Positions 1 to 12,984 are shown, counted from the stretch's first letter. The stretch is 64,000 nt of DNA from Manis javanica (GCF_040802235.1 NC_133161.1:106409001-106473000); one strand, 5' to 3'. A program made the numbers and translations. The notes: a model not told the origin generated them from the sequence alone.

Positions 1-615
1 CTATTCAACATTGTCCTAGAGGGGTTCCAGTCAATACACTACAAAGAAAAAGAAATAAAAGGCACCCAGATTGGAAAGGAAGAAGTAAAACTATCTGTAC
101 TCACAACACAAATGACGTATACTTGTATGTAGAAGATCCTCAGGAATCAACTACAAAATAATTAGAGCTAATAAATGAGTTCAGCATAGAGGATACAAAA
201 TTAATACACAAAAATCAATTGTATTTCTATACACTTGCGATAAACAATCAAAATTGAAAATAGGGAAACAATCCTTTTTACAGTAGCATCAAAAAGTACA
301 AAATACTTAGGATTAAATTTGCCAAATAAGTGCCAAGTTTGCACTGACACAAAACATCATTGAACAAAAATAAAGAATATCTAGATAAAGTGAAAAACAT
401 CACACATTCCTGGATCAGAAGACTTAACATTTTTAAGAAAGAAACACTCCCCCAAATAATCTGCAGATTCAGTTTTAATCTCTCTCAGAATTCTGGTTGA
501 CTCCTTTGTAGAAATTGACAAGCTGATTCTGAAATTCATACGGGATTGCAAGTGCTGCAGAACGGCCGAACAACCAGGACAAAGCAGGAGGACTCCCACG
601 ATTTTCAGACTCCTT
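1..615 (+). mobile_element. Old L1 ORF2 fragment (left part, interrupted by Tigger1)
   Basis: Reads as degenerate LINE-1 ORF2 in the sense direction. It includes the stretch after the 'ttcaacattgtcctagag' motif that precedes the reverse-transcriptase active site, and the 'gcatcaaaaagtacaaaat' stretch of the thumb-coding region. The usual FADD active-site codons near position 100-120 are no longer readable. Stops are frequent. The element continues at 1995, after the Tigger1 insertion, so both parts belong to one ancient L1. Confidence 0.85.
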
Positions 616-1994
616 GGGGCATACTTGTTCTATTGCCCTTTACTTTAATGCATGTCACAGGTACTGCATTTTTTACAAATTGAAGGTTTGTGGCAACACT
701 GCATCCAGCAAGTCTATCAATACCATCTTTCCAGCAGCATTTTTTCACTTTGTGTCTGTCATGTTTTGGCAATTCTCACAATATTTCAAACTTTTCATTA
801 TTATATTATGATGTTCTATAAATGCAACAAAGCCTGGATAACAGTACATCTGTCTAAACCTGCCTTGCTGTATATTTAAGTCCACTTTTGAGACCTACTG
901 CAAAAATCAGAAAAAATGATTCCTTTTAAAATATTACTTCTCATTGACAGTGCATCTAGTCAGCCAAGAGCTCTGATGGAAATGCATGTTGTTTCATGCC
1001 TGCTCACACAACATTCATTCTGTGTCCCATGGATCATGAAGTAATCTTGACTTTCAAGTCTTATTATTTAAGAAATACATTTCATAAAGCTAAAGCTGCC
1101 ATAGGTAACAATTCCTCTGATGGATCTGGGCAAAGTAAATGGAAACCTTCTGGAAAGGATTCACCATTCTAAACATCATTAAGAACATTCATGATTCATG
1201 GGAAGAAGCCAAAATATCAACACGAACAGGAGTTTGGAAGATGTGTTTTCCAGTCCTCATGGATGACTTTGAGGGGGTTCAAGACTTCAGGGGAAGAAGT
1301 CACTGCAGATGGAGTGGAAACAGTAGGTGAACTAGAAATAGAAGTAGAGCCTGAAGATGTCACTGAATTGCTGCATCTCATGATGAAAACTGAATGGATG
1401 AGGAGCTGCTTCTCACGGATGAGCAAAGAAAGTGGTTTCTTGAGAAGGAATCTCCTCCAGGTGAAGTTGCTGTGAGGACTGCTGAGACGACAACAAGGGA
1501 TTTGGAATGTGGCATAGACCTAGTTGGGGAAGCGGTGGCAGGGCTGGAGGGGACTGAGCCCAATTTTGAAAGCAGCTCTGCTGTGGATAACATGATTTCA
1601 AATAGCACCACATGGTATGGAGAAATTATTCACGAAAGGAAGGAAACATCACTGTTGTCTTATTTTAAGAAAATGCTACAGCCAACTCAACCTTCAGCAC
1701 CACCACCCTGATCAGTCAGCAGCCAGCAACACTAAGGGAAGATCCTCCATCAGCTGAAAAATTATGACTTGCTGAAAGCTCAGGTGATGGTTAGAATTTT
1801 TTTAGCAAAGAAGTGTTTCTTAATTGAGGTATGTACATTTATTTTAGACACAATACTATTGTATGTTTAACACACTACAGTACAACTTTTACATGCTTTG
1901 GGAAACCAAAAATTCATTTGATTTACTTTAATGTGATATTCATTTTATTGCAATTGTCTGGAACCAAACCCAGAATATCTTGAAGGCATACTTG
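616..1994 (+). mobile_element. Tigger1-like (pogo/Tc1-mariner) DNA transposon, internally deleted
   Basis: The left terminal inverted repeat starts about 616-620 ('ggggcatacttg', corresponding to the Tigger1 CAGGCATAC end). The right end is 'gaaggcatacttg' at about 1982-1994, followed by TA, the target dinucleotide of this superfamily. The interior matches Tigger1: 'acaaattgaaggtttgtggc', the 'gatggatctgggcaaagtaa' segment, and a transposase C-terminus ending in a proline-rich tail near 1711. The element is much shorter than full-length Tigger1 (about 2.4 kb), and most of the transposase catalytic region is missing between roughly 800 and 1080. It is non-functional. Confidence 0.9.
1080..1711 (+). 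pseudogene. Tigger1 transposase C-terminal remnant
   Basis: Remnant of the C-terminal third of a Tigger1 transposase. The longest open stretch is 1394-1711 (105 codons, starting [20 protein letters not shown]). Upstream the reading continues in another frame at 1139-1330 ([20 protein letters not shown]). At least one frameshift and several lost residues separate the two. The DDE catalytic core and the N-terminal DNA-binding domain are absent from this copy. The same protein region is seen on the minus strand in the Tigger1 copy at 46.7-48.8 kb. Confidence 0.85.
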
Positions 1995-3470
1995 TACAAA
2001 GCAGTGGTAAACAGGTGATGTGATACTGGCATGAGGACAGACATGTAGATCTGTGTGTTAGAACTGAGAGCCCACCAATAAACCTGGGTGTCTTTGCCCA
2101 ATTGATTTTTGACAAGAGTACCAAAATGATTCAATGGAGAAAGAATAATCTCTTGAAGAAATAAGTATCCACATGCAAAAAAAATTAAGTTGGATTCTTA
2201 TCTCACACTATATACAAAAATTAATGCAAAACTTATGGAAGACCTAAATGTAAGATATGAAACTACAAAACTCTTAGAAGAAAACTTAGGGGCAAATCTT
2301 CATTAACTCATCTGTGAGAATGGTTTAGTAAATGCAATACCCAAAACAAAAGTAAAAAAAGATAAATTGTACCATTAAAATGTAAAGCTTTTGTGCATCA
2401 AATATATGATCAAGAAAGTGAAAAGCAACCCACAGGATGGGAGAAAGTATTTGCAAATAATATATCAGATAAGGACCCAGTATCCAGAACACAGAATTCC
2501 TTCAATTTAACAACAAAAAGACAACTCAATTAAAAACTGGGAAAAAACTTACAGAGACATCTCTCCAAAAAAGATATACAAGGGGAGGACTAGGGGACAT
2601 ACTAAACCACTGTGATGTACATTTGATAAAATAAAATAGGCAAAACAAAAAAAATAAATATACAAATGTCCAAAAAGGCACATGCAGAAATGATCAACAT
2701 CATTAGTCATTAAGGAAATACAAACCAAAATCACAATGGGATACCACTTCATACCCAGTAGGATGACTATAATAAAAAAAATAATGGAAAATAACAACTG
2801 TTGGCAAGGATATGGAGAAATTGGATCTTTATGTATTGCTGGTCGAAGTGTAAAACAGTGCAGTCTCTTTGGAAAACAGTTTGGCAGTTACTCAAAAGAT
2901 TACATATAAACTTATCATATGACTCAGCAATTCCACTTCTAAGGATGTACACAAAAGAATAGAAAACAAATGTTTACACAAAAACTTGTACACAAATAAG
3001 CATAGCAGCATTGTTCCTAATAGCTCAAAATTGAAAGCATCTCAAATAGAATATATATCCACTCAAACCATGGTATATCCATATGCTGGATTATTATTCA
3101 GCCATGAAAAGGACTGACATTTTGATTCATGCAACAACATGCATGAACTCTAAAAACATTACTGCTAAATGAAAAAGTCCAGACACAAAAGGACACATAT
3201 TTTATGATTTAATTTGTATGAAATGTTCAGAATAGGCAAATCCTTACAGACAGAAAACAGATTAGTGTTTGCTATGGGCTAGAGGTGGGGGAGGAACTGA
3301 TAGAAACTGCTAATAGATGTTGAAGGGATGATGAAGGCATTCTCAGAGCAAATATTGGTGATGGCTGCAAAGCTTTGGGAATGTACTAAAAAACCACTGA
3401 ATTGTACATTTTGAAGCGTTGAATTTTATGACATGTGACTTCTACCTCAATTTTAAGATGAGTTTACCTT
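1995..3470 (+). mobile_element. Old L1: ORF2 3' end plus 3' UTR (right part)
   Basis: Continuation of the L1 begun at position 1. 'gatactggcatgaggacaga' resumes ORF2 where the left part stopped at about 615. The C-terminal region follows: 'aaatgtaagatatgaaac', 'acaatgggataccacttc', 'gttggcaaggatatggag'. From about 3250 the sequence is a 3' UTR of the kind typical of mammal-wide L1M subfamilies ('ctgaattgtacattttg'). It is strongly degenerate with no long open frame. Confidence 0.85.
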
Positions 3471-4879
3471 TTAAAATGTGCCAACTATGTTAAAAATACT
3501 TCCAAAAAAGTGCTACACTTTGTTTTGCTCTTTAAATTATAGTCACCTCCAGCTAAAACCAATTCCTAGGCACAATCTTTATCCCTGGACAGGCAACTTC
3601 TTTTCACCAATCTTGGGTCTCTGATTCTATTTTAACACTGAAAAGTACATTTGCCAGCTGGATAGGTAAAGGCATCCAAGTGAAATTCTTTGGGTTAAAA
3701 TATTTTAAATTATTTCTCAAACCATGACTAAAATGACTACTGGTGTATTTGGCCTCATATTTTAGAGTCAGCATTCTCTTTACCCTATTTATTTTCTTTC
3801 CTTTGAGAAGGTAAGTAAAAAAAAAAAGGTGGTTTCTCAAATCCACAAACTTACATTTTTCTCATCTATTTGTTGGGTTTCCTTAACTGTATAGATCTGG
3901 TCCTGCATCTGTGGCTTTGTAAGAAGATCTCAGAAGAAAAAAATGTCTCTTGAATTTGAATCAACTTTTTTCTAAATGTATTTTCAGTCTGACTTGTAGA
4001 AGACTTTCCTTTTCTCCCAACCCCCAGCTGACATTTACATGCACAAGCGCCTTCTGAGGCCATCATCAAGTCTAGTTTTAAGGACAGATTATGGTTTAAA
4101 ATGTAATCATTTTGTAGAGGAAGAGAGGTGCTGCCCAGGCAAAGAGAAAGTAACAAGTCCATGCAATCACAACCACTGCACTTAAAAATCCACCATTAGT
4201 AAATTGTAAGTTTCAGAAATTAAAAGCCTGGAAATATGGCATTAAATTCTTTTATTTAACAATTTGTCTCACCTTAAGGAGAAAACTTAACAGTACTCTT
4301 GAAAAAAAAAATTATGGTGGTAACATGCCAGCGTAGGAATAGAATACATGTTATTTACCTAGTTTAGGAATCTCCGTGATAGTATAATAATAAGTCATTA
4401 ATATTTTGAAGAGCACAGGCCTGGAAAATTAGACTGTAGGAGGTAATGTGAAATATTTCATAAAACCTTTACCCAAGTTATCCCATGAATTTTTCTTTCT
4501 CATCCTTTAAATATATGAAAGAGTCTAATTCAACAATACATGACAAACAAAAGCCGTGATAGATCTTCAACTCATTTGCAAGCAACCTAAATTGTCTAAC
4601 AAGACAGAACAAAAATAAATATATATAATATCAATTATACATACAACATATTCTTTAAATTATTTGCCACATTTTGCAGACTAGTAAAGTTTTAAAAACA
4701 TTTTAAAATTAAAATTACTTTAAAATAACTTATACACATGGGTTGACATGAAGGCACCTGTACCCCAATTCCATTTCCTAGGGTGACCACTGTTAAGATT
4801 TTGCTTTAATTTCTTCTGATGAGTGGCAGTATGAGTTTTAATAATAAATTTATAGCTCTATTACTTGATTTATCAACTT
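3471..4879. other. Unassigned AT-rich DNA, no gene seen
   Basis: No open frame here resembles a known protein. The longest (3866-4162, minus) has no recognisable domain and lies in AT-rich DNA. I recognise no RNA gene and no repeat family with confidence. Confidence 0.5.
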
Positions 4880-5312
4880 TTAAAACAATATTGAGGTAAT
4901 TATACTTACAGAGAAATTGCAAAAAAAAATACCTTTCACTCAGCTTTCACTTATATTGCCATCTTACATAACCATAGAACAATTATCAAAACTAAGGAAT
5001 TAACATCAGTACTATATTATTAACTAACTACAGAATTAATTCAGATTTCACTGGATTTTCCACTAATACCATTTTTTGCACCAAGATCTCATCCAGACTT
5101 TACTTACAACAAAGTCACCTGATCCTTCTAAAAAAAAAAGAGAGATTAGCACACTTACACAACCTCCCATTTTGTCAGTACTCTGGATACAAGTCTTTTA
5201 TCAGATACACAATTTGCAAATCATCTTTCCCATGATATATTTGTCTTTTTATATCTTGGCATTCTTATTAGTCTCTTTTGAAGAGCAGAATATTTAAATT
5301 GTGATGAAGGCC
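4880..5312 (-). mobile_element. Old L1 fragments, minus strand (3' UTR and ORF2 end)
   Basis: 4885-5110 resembles the antisense of an L1M 3' UTR ('tatattgccatcttacataa', 'attaactaactacagaatta'). 5165-5312 resembles antisense ORF2 C-terminal coding DNA ('caagtcttttatcagataca', 'tcttttgaagagcagaatat'). Both are short, degenerate pieces and may derive from one truncated element. Confidence 0.65.
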
Positions 5313-6754
5313 CACTTACCATTTTTCTTTCATATACAGCCATTAAAAATATCCATTCACAAACTGGGTTAACACCTTTGGTTTAGGTGAACCTCCCTTT
5401 ATTCAAAGCTATTCTTTCCACTTGAAGGAAATGCCTCTGCTTGTAGAAATCCAAAGGTAACTTCAAGCTCTGCTTTGCTCATTGTTCAGGCTTGACTCCA
5501 TTGCTAGGAAGCCCCTCCCAAAGCAGATGCCCACTTATTTAGGTACAATTCACACACTTTAGCGCAATGATTAATACGGCCTGCATGTGCACAGGAACTA
5601 CCCCATCTATTTATTGCCAAGGCAGTTTTGAACAGTCTCTGGGCCCCACCAGCTTTCTACCTTTGTGAGCGTTGGGTTTCTCTACAGCTCTCTTGAGAGT
5701 ATCCAGGAAGCCTCTAGTGTGTTAATCAGTGAAACTACTCTGATTTATATACCATTTCTACCTCATTTCTTTCTGTTTCTCTGGGATATGTCAAAATTTC
5801 TGATGTGCACATGTCATCTTTCATGTTTTCTGGAATAGGTACATTTTCATTTCATTTAAATTTTTATTTCATTTGTGGGAACACATGTGCCATGTCTACT
5901 ATCCGCAAATTCCGAGTTCCCAGCCTTTCACGTGGCCTCCTGCTGTTGGACAAGGTTCCTTCGAGTGAAAGTAACAGCCATGCACTAGTTTTAGAAAAGA
6001 AAGTGGAGGTTGGGCAGATTCATTTACTCACATGACTGGGAAATAAAAGCACAGCTGGATCTAAGGATTTGAGCACCGTCTTCTCATCTCTGTCCTTTGC
6101 TCTGCTTGCCTTCATTCTCAGACAGGCTTTCTCCACATGGCAGGAAGAGGGCTTCCGCAGCCCCACACCTACACCATCCTCCCAGGTCGGGACCCCAGAG
6201 ACAGGCCCACTCTCGGGACGGCAATGCTTCATCCCTCCTGATGGCCCACTCGGAGTCACCTGACTAAAGCTGAACCCCCAGAGCCAAAGGGAGGGATGCC
6301 ACAGCTACCAGTAGCTTCTAGAGGCTGGGCAAGTGGAAGAAAGATCGAGCCTAACCAAACATACGGCATGGGGTCCTCTACTGAAATTACGGCTTCTGAA
6401 TTCGAGACAGAGGAATGGGGTGTTAGGCAAATATCTATGTGGAATTAACAAGGCCATGATGATTTGTATCATCATACTTAGAGTTTGGATAGACTAAAAG
6501 TGAAATATATAAGATTCTAGAAACAAAACCAGCTGCATGTAAGAGTTAAGCAAATCATAAAACTAGTATTCCTAACAAATGGGGAATGGCTAGAAGTAAA
6601 ATTAATGCTGCTGATAGAAATAGTTATCTGACAAAAGGAAAAAAAGCTAGAAATTTCTATTCACTTCTTGAACCAAATATGCCATATGAAACCAAAATTA
6701 TAATAAAAAATAAATGAAATTATAGCCTTAGCATGGAGAACTTTCTAAGGGCTC
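5313..6754. other. Unassigned DNA, no gene seen
   Basis: I recognise nothing with confidence. Short open frames at 6020-6263 on both strands overlap each other and show no known domain. Confidence 0.45.
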
Positions 6755-7790
6755 ATTGAGTCAATACATATCTATTGAATATCCTCTTAATGTCAGGAAC
6801 TTTCTAGTTATGTGGGATACATCTGTAAATAATGCCAAAATCCTGCCCTGATAGTGGAGCTTACATTATATCAGGCAAATGCATGATTAAAAGAACAGAC
6901 AAAATAGCTAAGTTTTGCAGTGTGTCAGGAGATGAGATGTGATTTGGGAATCTAGCACTCAGGCACCAGAAGAAGGTGATATTTAAGCAGAGCTGAAGGA
7001 GGCAAGGGTCAAGTATGGGATAATGCAGGGAAAAGGGCCTAACAGGCAAAGGAAACTGCTGTGGCAAAGACCCTCAGGCAAGAATGTCCCTGGTGTGTTA
7101 GGTAGAAAAGAGGCCAGGGTTGCTGGGAGGGAGGGAGATGGAGGGAGATGGCAGGATGTAGGGCCAGAGATGCAGGGGGAAAAATCAAAGGCGCAGTAGG
7201 CCACTGCAAGGAGTTTGGCTTTTACTCTGAGCAGATGGGGTCTGTTCTAAGCAGATCCAAAGGGACCACTCTGGCTGCTGCACTGGATCAACCCAGAGGC
7301 AAGAGGGTAGGAGTGGCAGGAGGGAGCCTGTGAGGGGCTGGTGAGTGTCCCAGGTGAGCAAAGGTGCAGCTCAAGACAGGAAGGAGGAGACAGAGAAGAG
7401 GGGCATCTCCAGAAATGACTGAAGAGAGACCCAGCAGATCTCCAGAAAGATTGGATTGGGGTTTAAGAGACAAAGATGAGTAAAGGATGCCGCAGTGTTT
7501 GGGCCTGAGCAATCGAGACAAGGAAGCAGCAGGTGGAGCTGGCTGCAGTGGGAAGATCAGGAGTACCACAGTATCAGGCATTCTAAATATAAAATGCCTA
7601 TTGGACATCAAGAGGGGCTATCAAATATCAAATGAGCAGCTGGTTATACAGCCTGGAGTGTGGGAGAAAGGCTTTACTAGAGTCATAAACGAGAGACATG
7701 TGGCCTACACATGTGACAGAGAGCCTGTGAATGAATGAGAGCCCCCTGGGATGAGTGCAGGCAGAGAGCGTGGGCAAAGGAAGACACAGG
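6755..7790 (-). mobile_element. LINE-2 (L2) 3' region, minus strand
   Basis: This is the antisense of the widespread mammalian L2 3' part. It runs from the region before the L2 tail ('ctgataggggagcttaca'-like at about 6850), through 'gaaggtgatatttaagcaga' (6973 onward) and 'ggcaaagaccctcaggcaag' (7063 onward), to 'accactctggctgctg' (7265) and the 'tggacatcaagagg' segment near 7600. About 1 kb is preserved, which is long for L2. Open frames inside it are chance or decayed reverse-transcriptase remnants. Confidence 0.8.
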
Positions 7791-8519
7791 AGCAAAAATA
7801 TAAAGGAAAATTTAGGAATGTATCTGTTGAATAACAGAAAACTTTGTATTGAGAAATGAAAATAGAATCATCAGGGAAACGGTTTGATAAAAATCACTGG
7901 AGACAAAAATTTCAAATAAACAGCTTACAAAAGCATTAAGAAACTATTAACTGAACATAAAATCAAATAACAGTGACGATGGCAACCACAGCTGAAGTTT
8001 TCTCTTCCAGCTACAAACAAAATACTTCACTCAGATTTGCAAGCTGTGTTATGTCTGTGTGTCCTTGTCATATTATAAAACTAAATTCTTTTAGTTCTAC
8101 AGTATTGCAGGGACTGAACAAACAGTATCAATCTACAGAGAAATGCCAAAATAATTAATGGGACAGTGATCTCCCCAAAGTCGTTTATACAGCCTGTGTA
8201 ACCTGATCAAACTCACTCACCTCCGTTACCTGAGACTGTGACATGGGTCACTTAGAGGCAGAGTGTGTGTTCGTTGGTCGGGGAGGAGCCTGCCCAGGGT
8301 CTCTGCCTGCGGATGCACAGCAATGTGGCTTAGTATCCAAGCTTGATAAACTGGACCTACAGAAGGAAAAGGAGCTCAGCACACATACTCCGGTTAAACC
8401 TGGCAGATTGGAACCATAAATTTATCTCCAGGACTTCCTGAAATACCAAAAAAGTTTTTAAGAAATTGGAAAATGTATCTATCTAAATCTCTCCAAAAGG
8501 AAAAGGAAATGAGAGAGGG
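7791..8519. other. Unassigned DNA, no gene seen
   Basis: AT-rich to mixed composition with no recognisable coding or RNA feature. Confidence 0.4.
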
Positions 8520-9230
8520 AAGAAAGTAGATAAGGGCTGCTGCGGCCTGTCAGAAGGAAGAAGGCTGGAGGGCGGCGGCGAGTGGCTTAGCAGGACGGAG
8601 GAGGTGGAGGCCACCGGCAGTGGGGGCAGGTGGAGGCACCAACCAGGAACAAGCTGGTCTGCGCCTGGGAGCCCTGGAAGGCTCCGCGGCCGGCAGCAGA
8701 GCTGCCTCCCAAGGCCAGGTTCACAGTGCGGCTGCAGATACGGAATTAGTTAAGGGCCACATAAAAAGCCGTCAGATCCCCACATTTCTAACCCCAGCCC
8801 AACAGCAGAAGGCTCGGGAGGAGGCACGTCCTGGGCACCCACAGGTTCCTGAAGCAGCAGAGTGCATTGAGAGGTTTATCTCAGTAGAGCTTCTCTCTGA
8901 CAGATCATAATGGGTCCAGTGAGTAAGGTACGTGGTCCAGGGATTCAAGATACTGTCTGAGTGGACACTCGGTGCTCTGATAGAGCCGTGAGCCCTTGGG
9001 GTCGGTCCCACGGACGTCCTACAGATGCACGAGAATGCTCATGGCTCAATTCTTCCCAGAAAGGCTTTTGGTTGAGGCTTTGATTGCGCTCACTGTAATT
9101 CGCGTTTTAGAGGGTGTCATGCACATTGGTCAACAGATCTCTAGGTGTTATGACTGTGAGGTCTCACGATGGAAACCGACCAAATGAAATGAACCACGAA
9201 GATCCTTGAATAAAACAGTGTGCATAGAAT
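8520..9230 (+). other. GC-rich patch with a 96-codon open frame; possible non-coding transcript
   Basis: 8520-8910 is richer in GC and CpG than its surroundings ('gggcggcggcgag', 'ctccgcggccggcag'). It holds an open frame at 8620-8910 (MGAGGGTNQEQAGL...) that resembles no protein I know. It is rich in Ala, Gly and Gln with no hydrophobic core. A canonical AATAAA lies near 9208 without an adjacent A-tract, so a processed retrocopy is not indicated. It could be a lncRNA exon, a promoter patch or chance. Whether it is coding is unsupported. Confidence 0.25.
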
Positions 9231-10828
9231 TGACTTGAAATCTATTCAAATGCCTTTAAATTTATTAGTTGCACTTTGTCACATAGGTTAACATGTTTCA
9301 ACATTATTTTCATTTATTTCCTTAATACTAATTAATCTTAGCAAAGAGAAAGGAAATTGTCAGTAAGTATCTGGTTGTTGCTGAATCTGAACTGAATACT
9401 CCATTGTCCTGGGCCTGTCAAATTAGTTTTTTTCACTGGTGACTTATTATTCACAATCCTAGTTGTTTACTCATCTAAATAAACTAAAAGCCCCGAGAAT
9501 AGCTTCCGACTCTGTGTGATGTTACAATAAGAGTTTGTGCGTGTGAGAGGGAGGGTGACAGAGATTCCACAAGTGCGCTCCCGGCATGGTTTGTTATCTG
9601 CCACAGTCAGGCTCCCACATGGGCCGCACGCGGCATATAAAGCACTTTTCTCCCGCTCTGTCAGTCATTCCACCAAACTGAGCCCTTTCACGGTGATATT
9701 TATACTGCCTGACAATGTACTTTGGTGTGGATAGAACACGTTTATTTTATTTTATTTTATTTCGGGAGACTTGGAAGTAGCCACACCAGCCTCCCCCTCT
9801 AAGAGCTAATTTCCGGGGTAACTGTTAACATCAGTCAGGAAGCTTGAAGGAAGCTGCACTCACCACAGCACAGAGAAACAGGAGGGGCAGGACATCGCGA
9901 GTCTTGCCAGTCCTGGGTTCTGCCACTCTGGGATGCCGAAATAGAAAATTAAAAAGGCCAGTCCTGGCCCCTGTGATTTCCTTTTCTCTGGGTCCAGCAC
10001 CTTGGACTCTAGTCAAACCCGGCAGCTGGCCTCCCAGATGGGGCTTAGTAGGTCAGGCTAGAATCCTGGCCATTCCCACTCAGCCCTTCATCTGCACCCA
10101 CCACACACCAGGGGCCGTTTGAATGAGACCTTCAGAAGCAGGGCCCTGCCCATTCTTCCCTTTGGGCAAGATTCCTCTTTGTTTCTCCAGCAACAATGGC
10201 TGTGCTCCTTTTCCTCTCAGTTGAACTCTTGGCAACCTACAAAAAGCAGGGCATCTGTCTCTGTGGTCTTAATTTCCCACTGAACTCACTTTGTTCTTCC
10301 CACATCAGGTCTCCAAGTACGTCTGAAGGATGTTTGTAGCTCTTGACTGCATGCTATGAGCTTCACAGCTGACAGGCATGTCCCCCACCAGTGGAGTCTG
10401 GGTACTGGGGACCGTGGCGTAGAGGCATCACAGGGGGCAGGCAGGCCCCGAAGCAGGAAGTCCGACCAGCAGACAGTCTACATCTGCCAGTCCCTCCTGC
10501 AGCAATTGTTCTATCCACCCAACCTGGATAATGTGAACATTTGATTACAGAGGAAATATTTGGTGGGCTCCTGATGAGTCAGGATAAGTCAGGTGGCAGT
10601 GCTGTCAGGCCAAGTGAGACTTCATCCCCAGCCTTAAGTGTACTTTTTTTTAGTTCTACCTTGCTTTACTTTACTAACCACACAAATTATGTATTATCAC
10701 TACTTTATATGGTAAATACTTTTTAGCTTTAAACACTTATTTACCAGTTTCTTTGCTTACCATTTTTTCCTGCATTAAGGATTATTTTCTGTTGGTGATA
10801 AACTCCTGATTTTTTGTCTAAAAATGTC
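9231..10828. other. Unassigned DNA with a weak TATA/Inr-like site
   Basis: No gene recognised. Near 9631-9640 'gcatataaagc' sits in a locally GC-rich context, with an initiator-like 'gtcagtcatt' about 28 bp downstream. A short (TTTTA)n run lies at about 9742-9762. The open frame at 9844-10122 (plus) has no recognised domain. Confidence 0.3.
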
Positions 10829-12147
10829 TTTTTTTAAGTGTGTTTATTGAACTGTAGTTGATATGCAATATTATATTGATTTCAAGGTTTCAACACAGTG
10901 GTTTAGCAGTTACCCATGTTATTGAATCCTCACCCCCACTAGTGCAGTTACTATCTGTCAGTATAGGAAAATGTTACAGAATCATTGACTGTATTCTGTA
11001 TGCTGCACTACTCTCCCCGTGACAAACTTATACTGTGATTGAGAATTTTTGTGCCTCATAATCCCCCTCATCCTCCCCACCCACATGCCCCAACACCTCC
11101 CCCATGGTAATCACCAGTCACTACTCAATGCCTGTGAGTCTACTGTTGTTTTGTTCATTTTGTTTTGTTTTGTTTTTAGATTCCACAAATAAGTGAATCA
11201 TACAGTATTTGTCTTTCCCCACCTGGCTTAATTCAGTTAGCATAATATCTTCTAGGGCCATCCATGTTGCAAACGGCAGGATTTCTTTCTTTTTTAACAT
11301 TCCATTGTGTATATGTACCACATCTCTTTCATCCATTCATCTATTTATGCTTCCATATCTCGGCTATTGTAAATAATGTGGCAATAGACATAGGGATTCA
11401 TATTTCTTTTCAAATCAAGGGTTTTGTTTTCTTGGTATTAATTCCTAGAAATGTGATTACTGGGCTCTATGGTATTTCTGTTTTTAGTTTTTGAGGAACC
11501 TCTGTACTGCTTTCCATAGTGGCTGCACCAATTTACATTCCCACCAACAATGTAGAGGGTTCCCATTTCTCCACATTCTCGCCAGCACTTGTGGTTTCTT
11601 GTTTTTTGGATGGTGGCCATTCTGACTGGTGTGAAGTGATAGCTCATTGTGGTTTTGATTTGCATTTCCCTGATAATTAGCGATGTGGAGCATCTTTTCA
11701 TGTGCCTGTTGGCCATCTGAATTTCTTCTTCGGAAAAATGTTTTTTCAGGTCCTCTGCCCATTTTTTAACCAGGTTATTTGCATTTTTGGTGTTGAGGAA
11801 TATGAGTTCTCTATATATTTTGGGTGTTAACCCCTTATTGGATAAATCATTTACTAATATATTCCCCTATAATATAGGTTGCCTTTTTGTTTTGTTGTGG
11901 TGTCCTTCACTGTACAGAAAATTTTCAGTTTGATGTAGTCCCACTTGTTCATTTTTTATTTTGTTTCCCTTGCCAGAGGAGATGTGTCCAGGAAAAATAT
12001 TGCTCATGCTTATGTTCAAGAGATTTTTGCCTATGTTTTCTTCTGAGAGTTTTATGGTTTCATGTCTTACATTCAGGTCTTTGATCCATTTCGAGTTTAC
12101 TTTTGTGTATGGGGTTAGACAGTGATCCAGTTTCATTCTCTCACAAG
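10829..12147 (-). mobile_element. 5'-truncated L1, minus strand (3' end of ORF2 and 3' UTR)
   Basis: In antisense the element starts with a T-run at about 10829-10836 (its A-tail), then the 3' UTR. At 11180-12147 comes ORF2 C-terminal coding DNA, including the cysteine-rich motif region ([16 protein letters not shown] read on the minus strand at about 11500-11560). It ends abruptly at about 12147, where homology to the longer L1s here stops. It shares its 3' UTR type ('cacccccactagtgcagt') with the L1 at 58.2 kb, so it is an older subfamily than the copies at 16.5 and 29.3 kb. Confidence 0.92.
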
Positions 12148-12224
12148 GATATTTCAATTTAATGAAGAAGAATATATTAGAATATGATATTCACTCACTC
12201 AATGAACAAATGTGTATTGTGTAC

Positions 12225-12860
12225 ATGCCAGACCTATGATAACTCATCTCATCCTTGACTGCCATTTTTCTCTAACATCCACATCCTATCTTTTTCAAAT
12301 CCCTTCAGCTCTACCTTCAATATGTATTCAGAATCTACCACTTCTCATCATGACACCAGCACCTGCCTCAAGCCATCACCATCTCCTCCATGAATTATTG
12401 AAAGAACGCTCCAGGGATCACCTGCTCCTACTGCACCTCTGTCTGTTCTCCACACAACAGCCCAGAGTGGCTCTTTTAAATATGAGTCACTAATGGGATG
12501 ACCCCTCCCAGAACACTTCAGTGACTCCTAAGCAGGTGAGAAGTAAAAGCCAGTCTCCTCGATAGCCCAGGAAGCCTCACCAACTGCGGCCACATGACCC
12601 ACCGGCTCTTTTGCCTCTGCCCCTCCTCCCTCCAGCCAGCGCCCGCTGCCTCCTTGCTGTCCTTCAGCAAGTCCCTCCCGGGCGAACTCCTGGAGCCTCT
12701 GAACTTGCTGTCGCCAGCCTGGAATTTCTCAGATGGCACACAGGTCACCACGTCAACTGGCTTAAGTTTGTGCTCCAATACCACTTTCACCAGAGGCCTC
12801 CTCTGAGACCTTCAACATTTCCCATCTCACTGCCAGTCTCGCTTTATCCATGTCCCCACC
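12225..12860 (+). mobile_element. LINE-2 (L2) fragment, plus strand
   Basis: Sense L2 sequence. Landmarks are 'acagcccagagtggctctttt' (12460 region), 'agaagtaaaagccagtctcc' and 'agaggcctcctctgagacctt' near 12790-12810, which correspond to the end of the L2 ORF2 region. The two plus-strand open frames here (12594-12806, 12611-12991) are accidental. Confidence 0.7.
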
Positions 12861-12984
12861 AGTGCTCCAACCTGGATTATTCTGAACTAGGTATCAGACA
12901 TTCTCTTTTCACCCACAAACGAGTCAAAAGTAAGATTTTTTTTGTTTTTCAAAAAACAACCACAATGCCTTTATCACATGTAAA

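Noticed and set aside
8620..8910. 96-codon frame in a GC-rich patch as a small protein gene
   Set aside because: The composition is low-complexity Ala/Gly/Gln and the sequence resembles nothing I know. GC-rich DNA has few stops, so the open frame alone is weak evidence. Kept only as a GC-rich patch.
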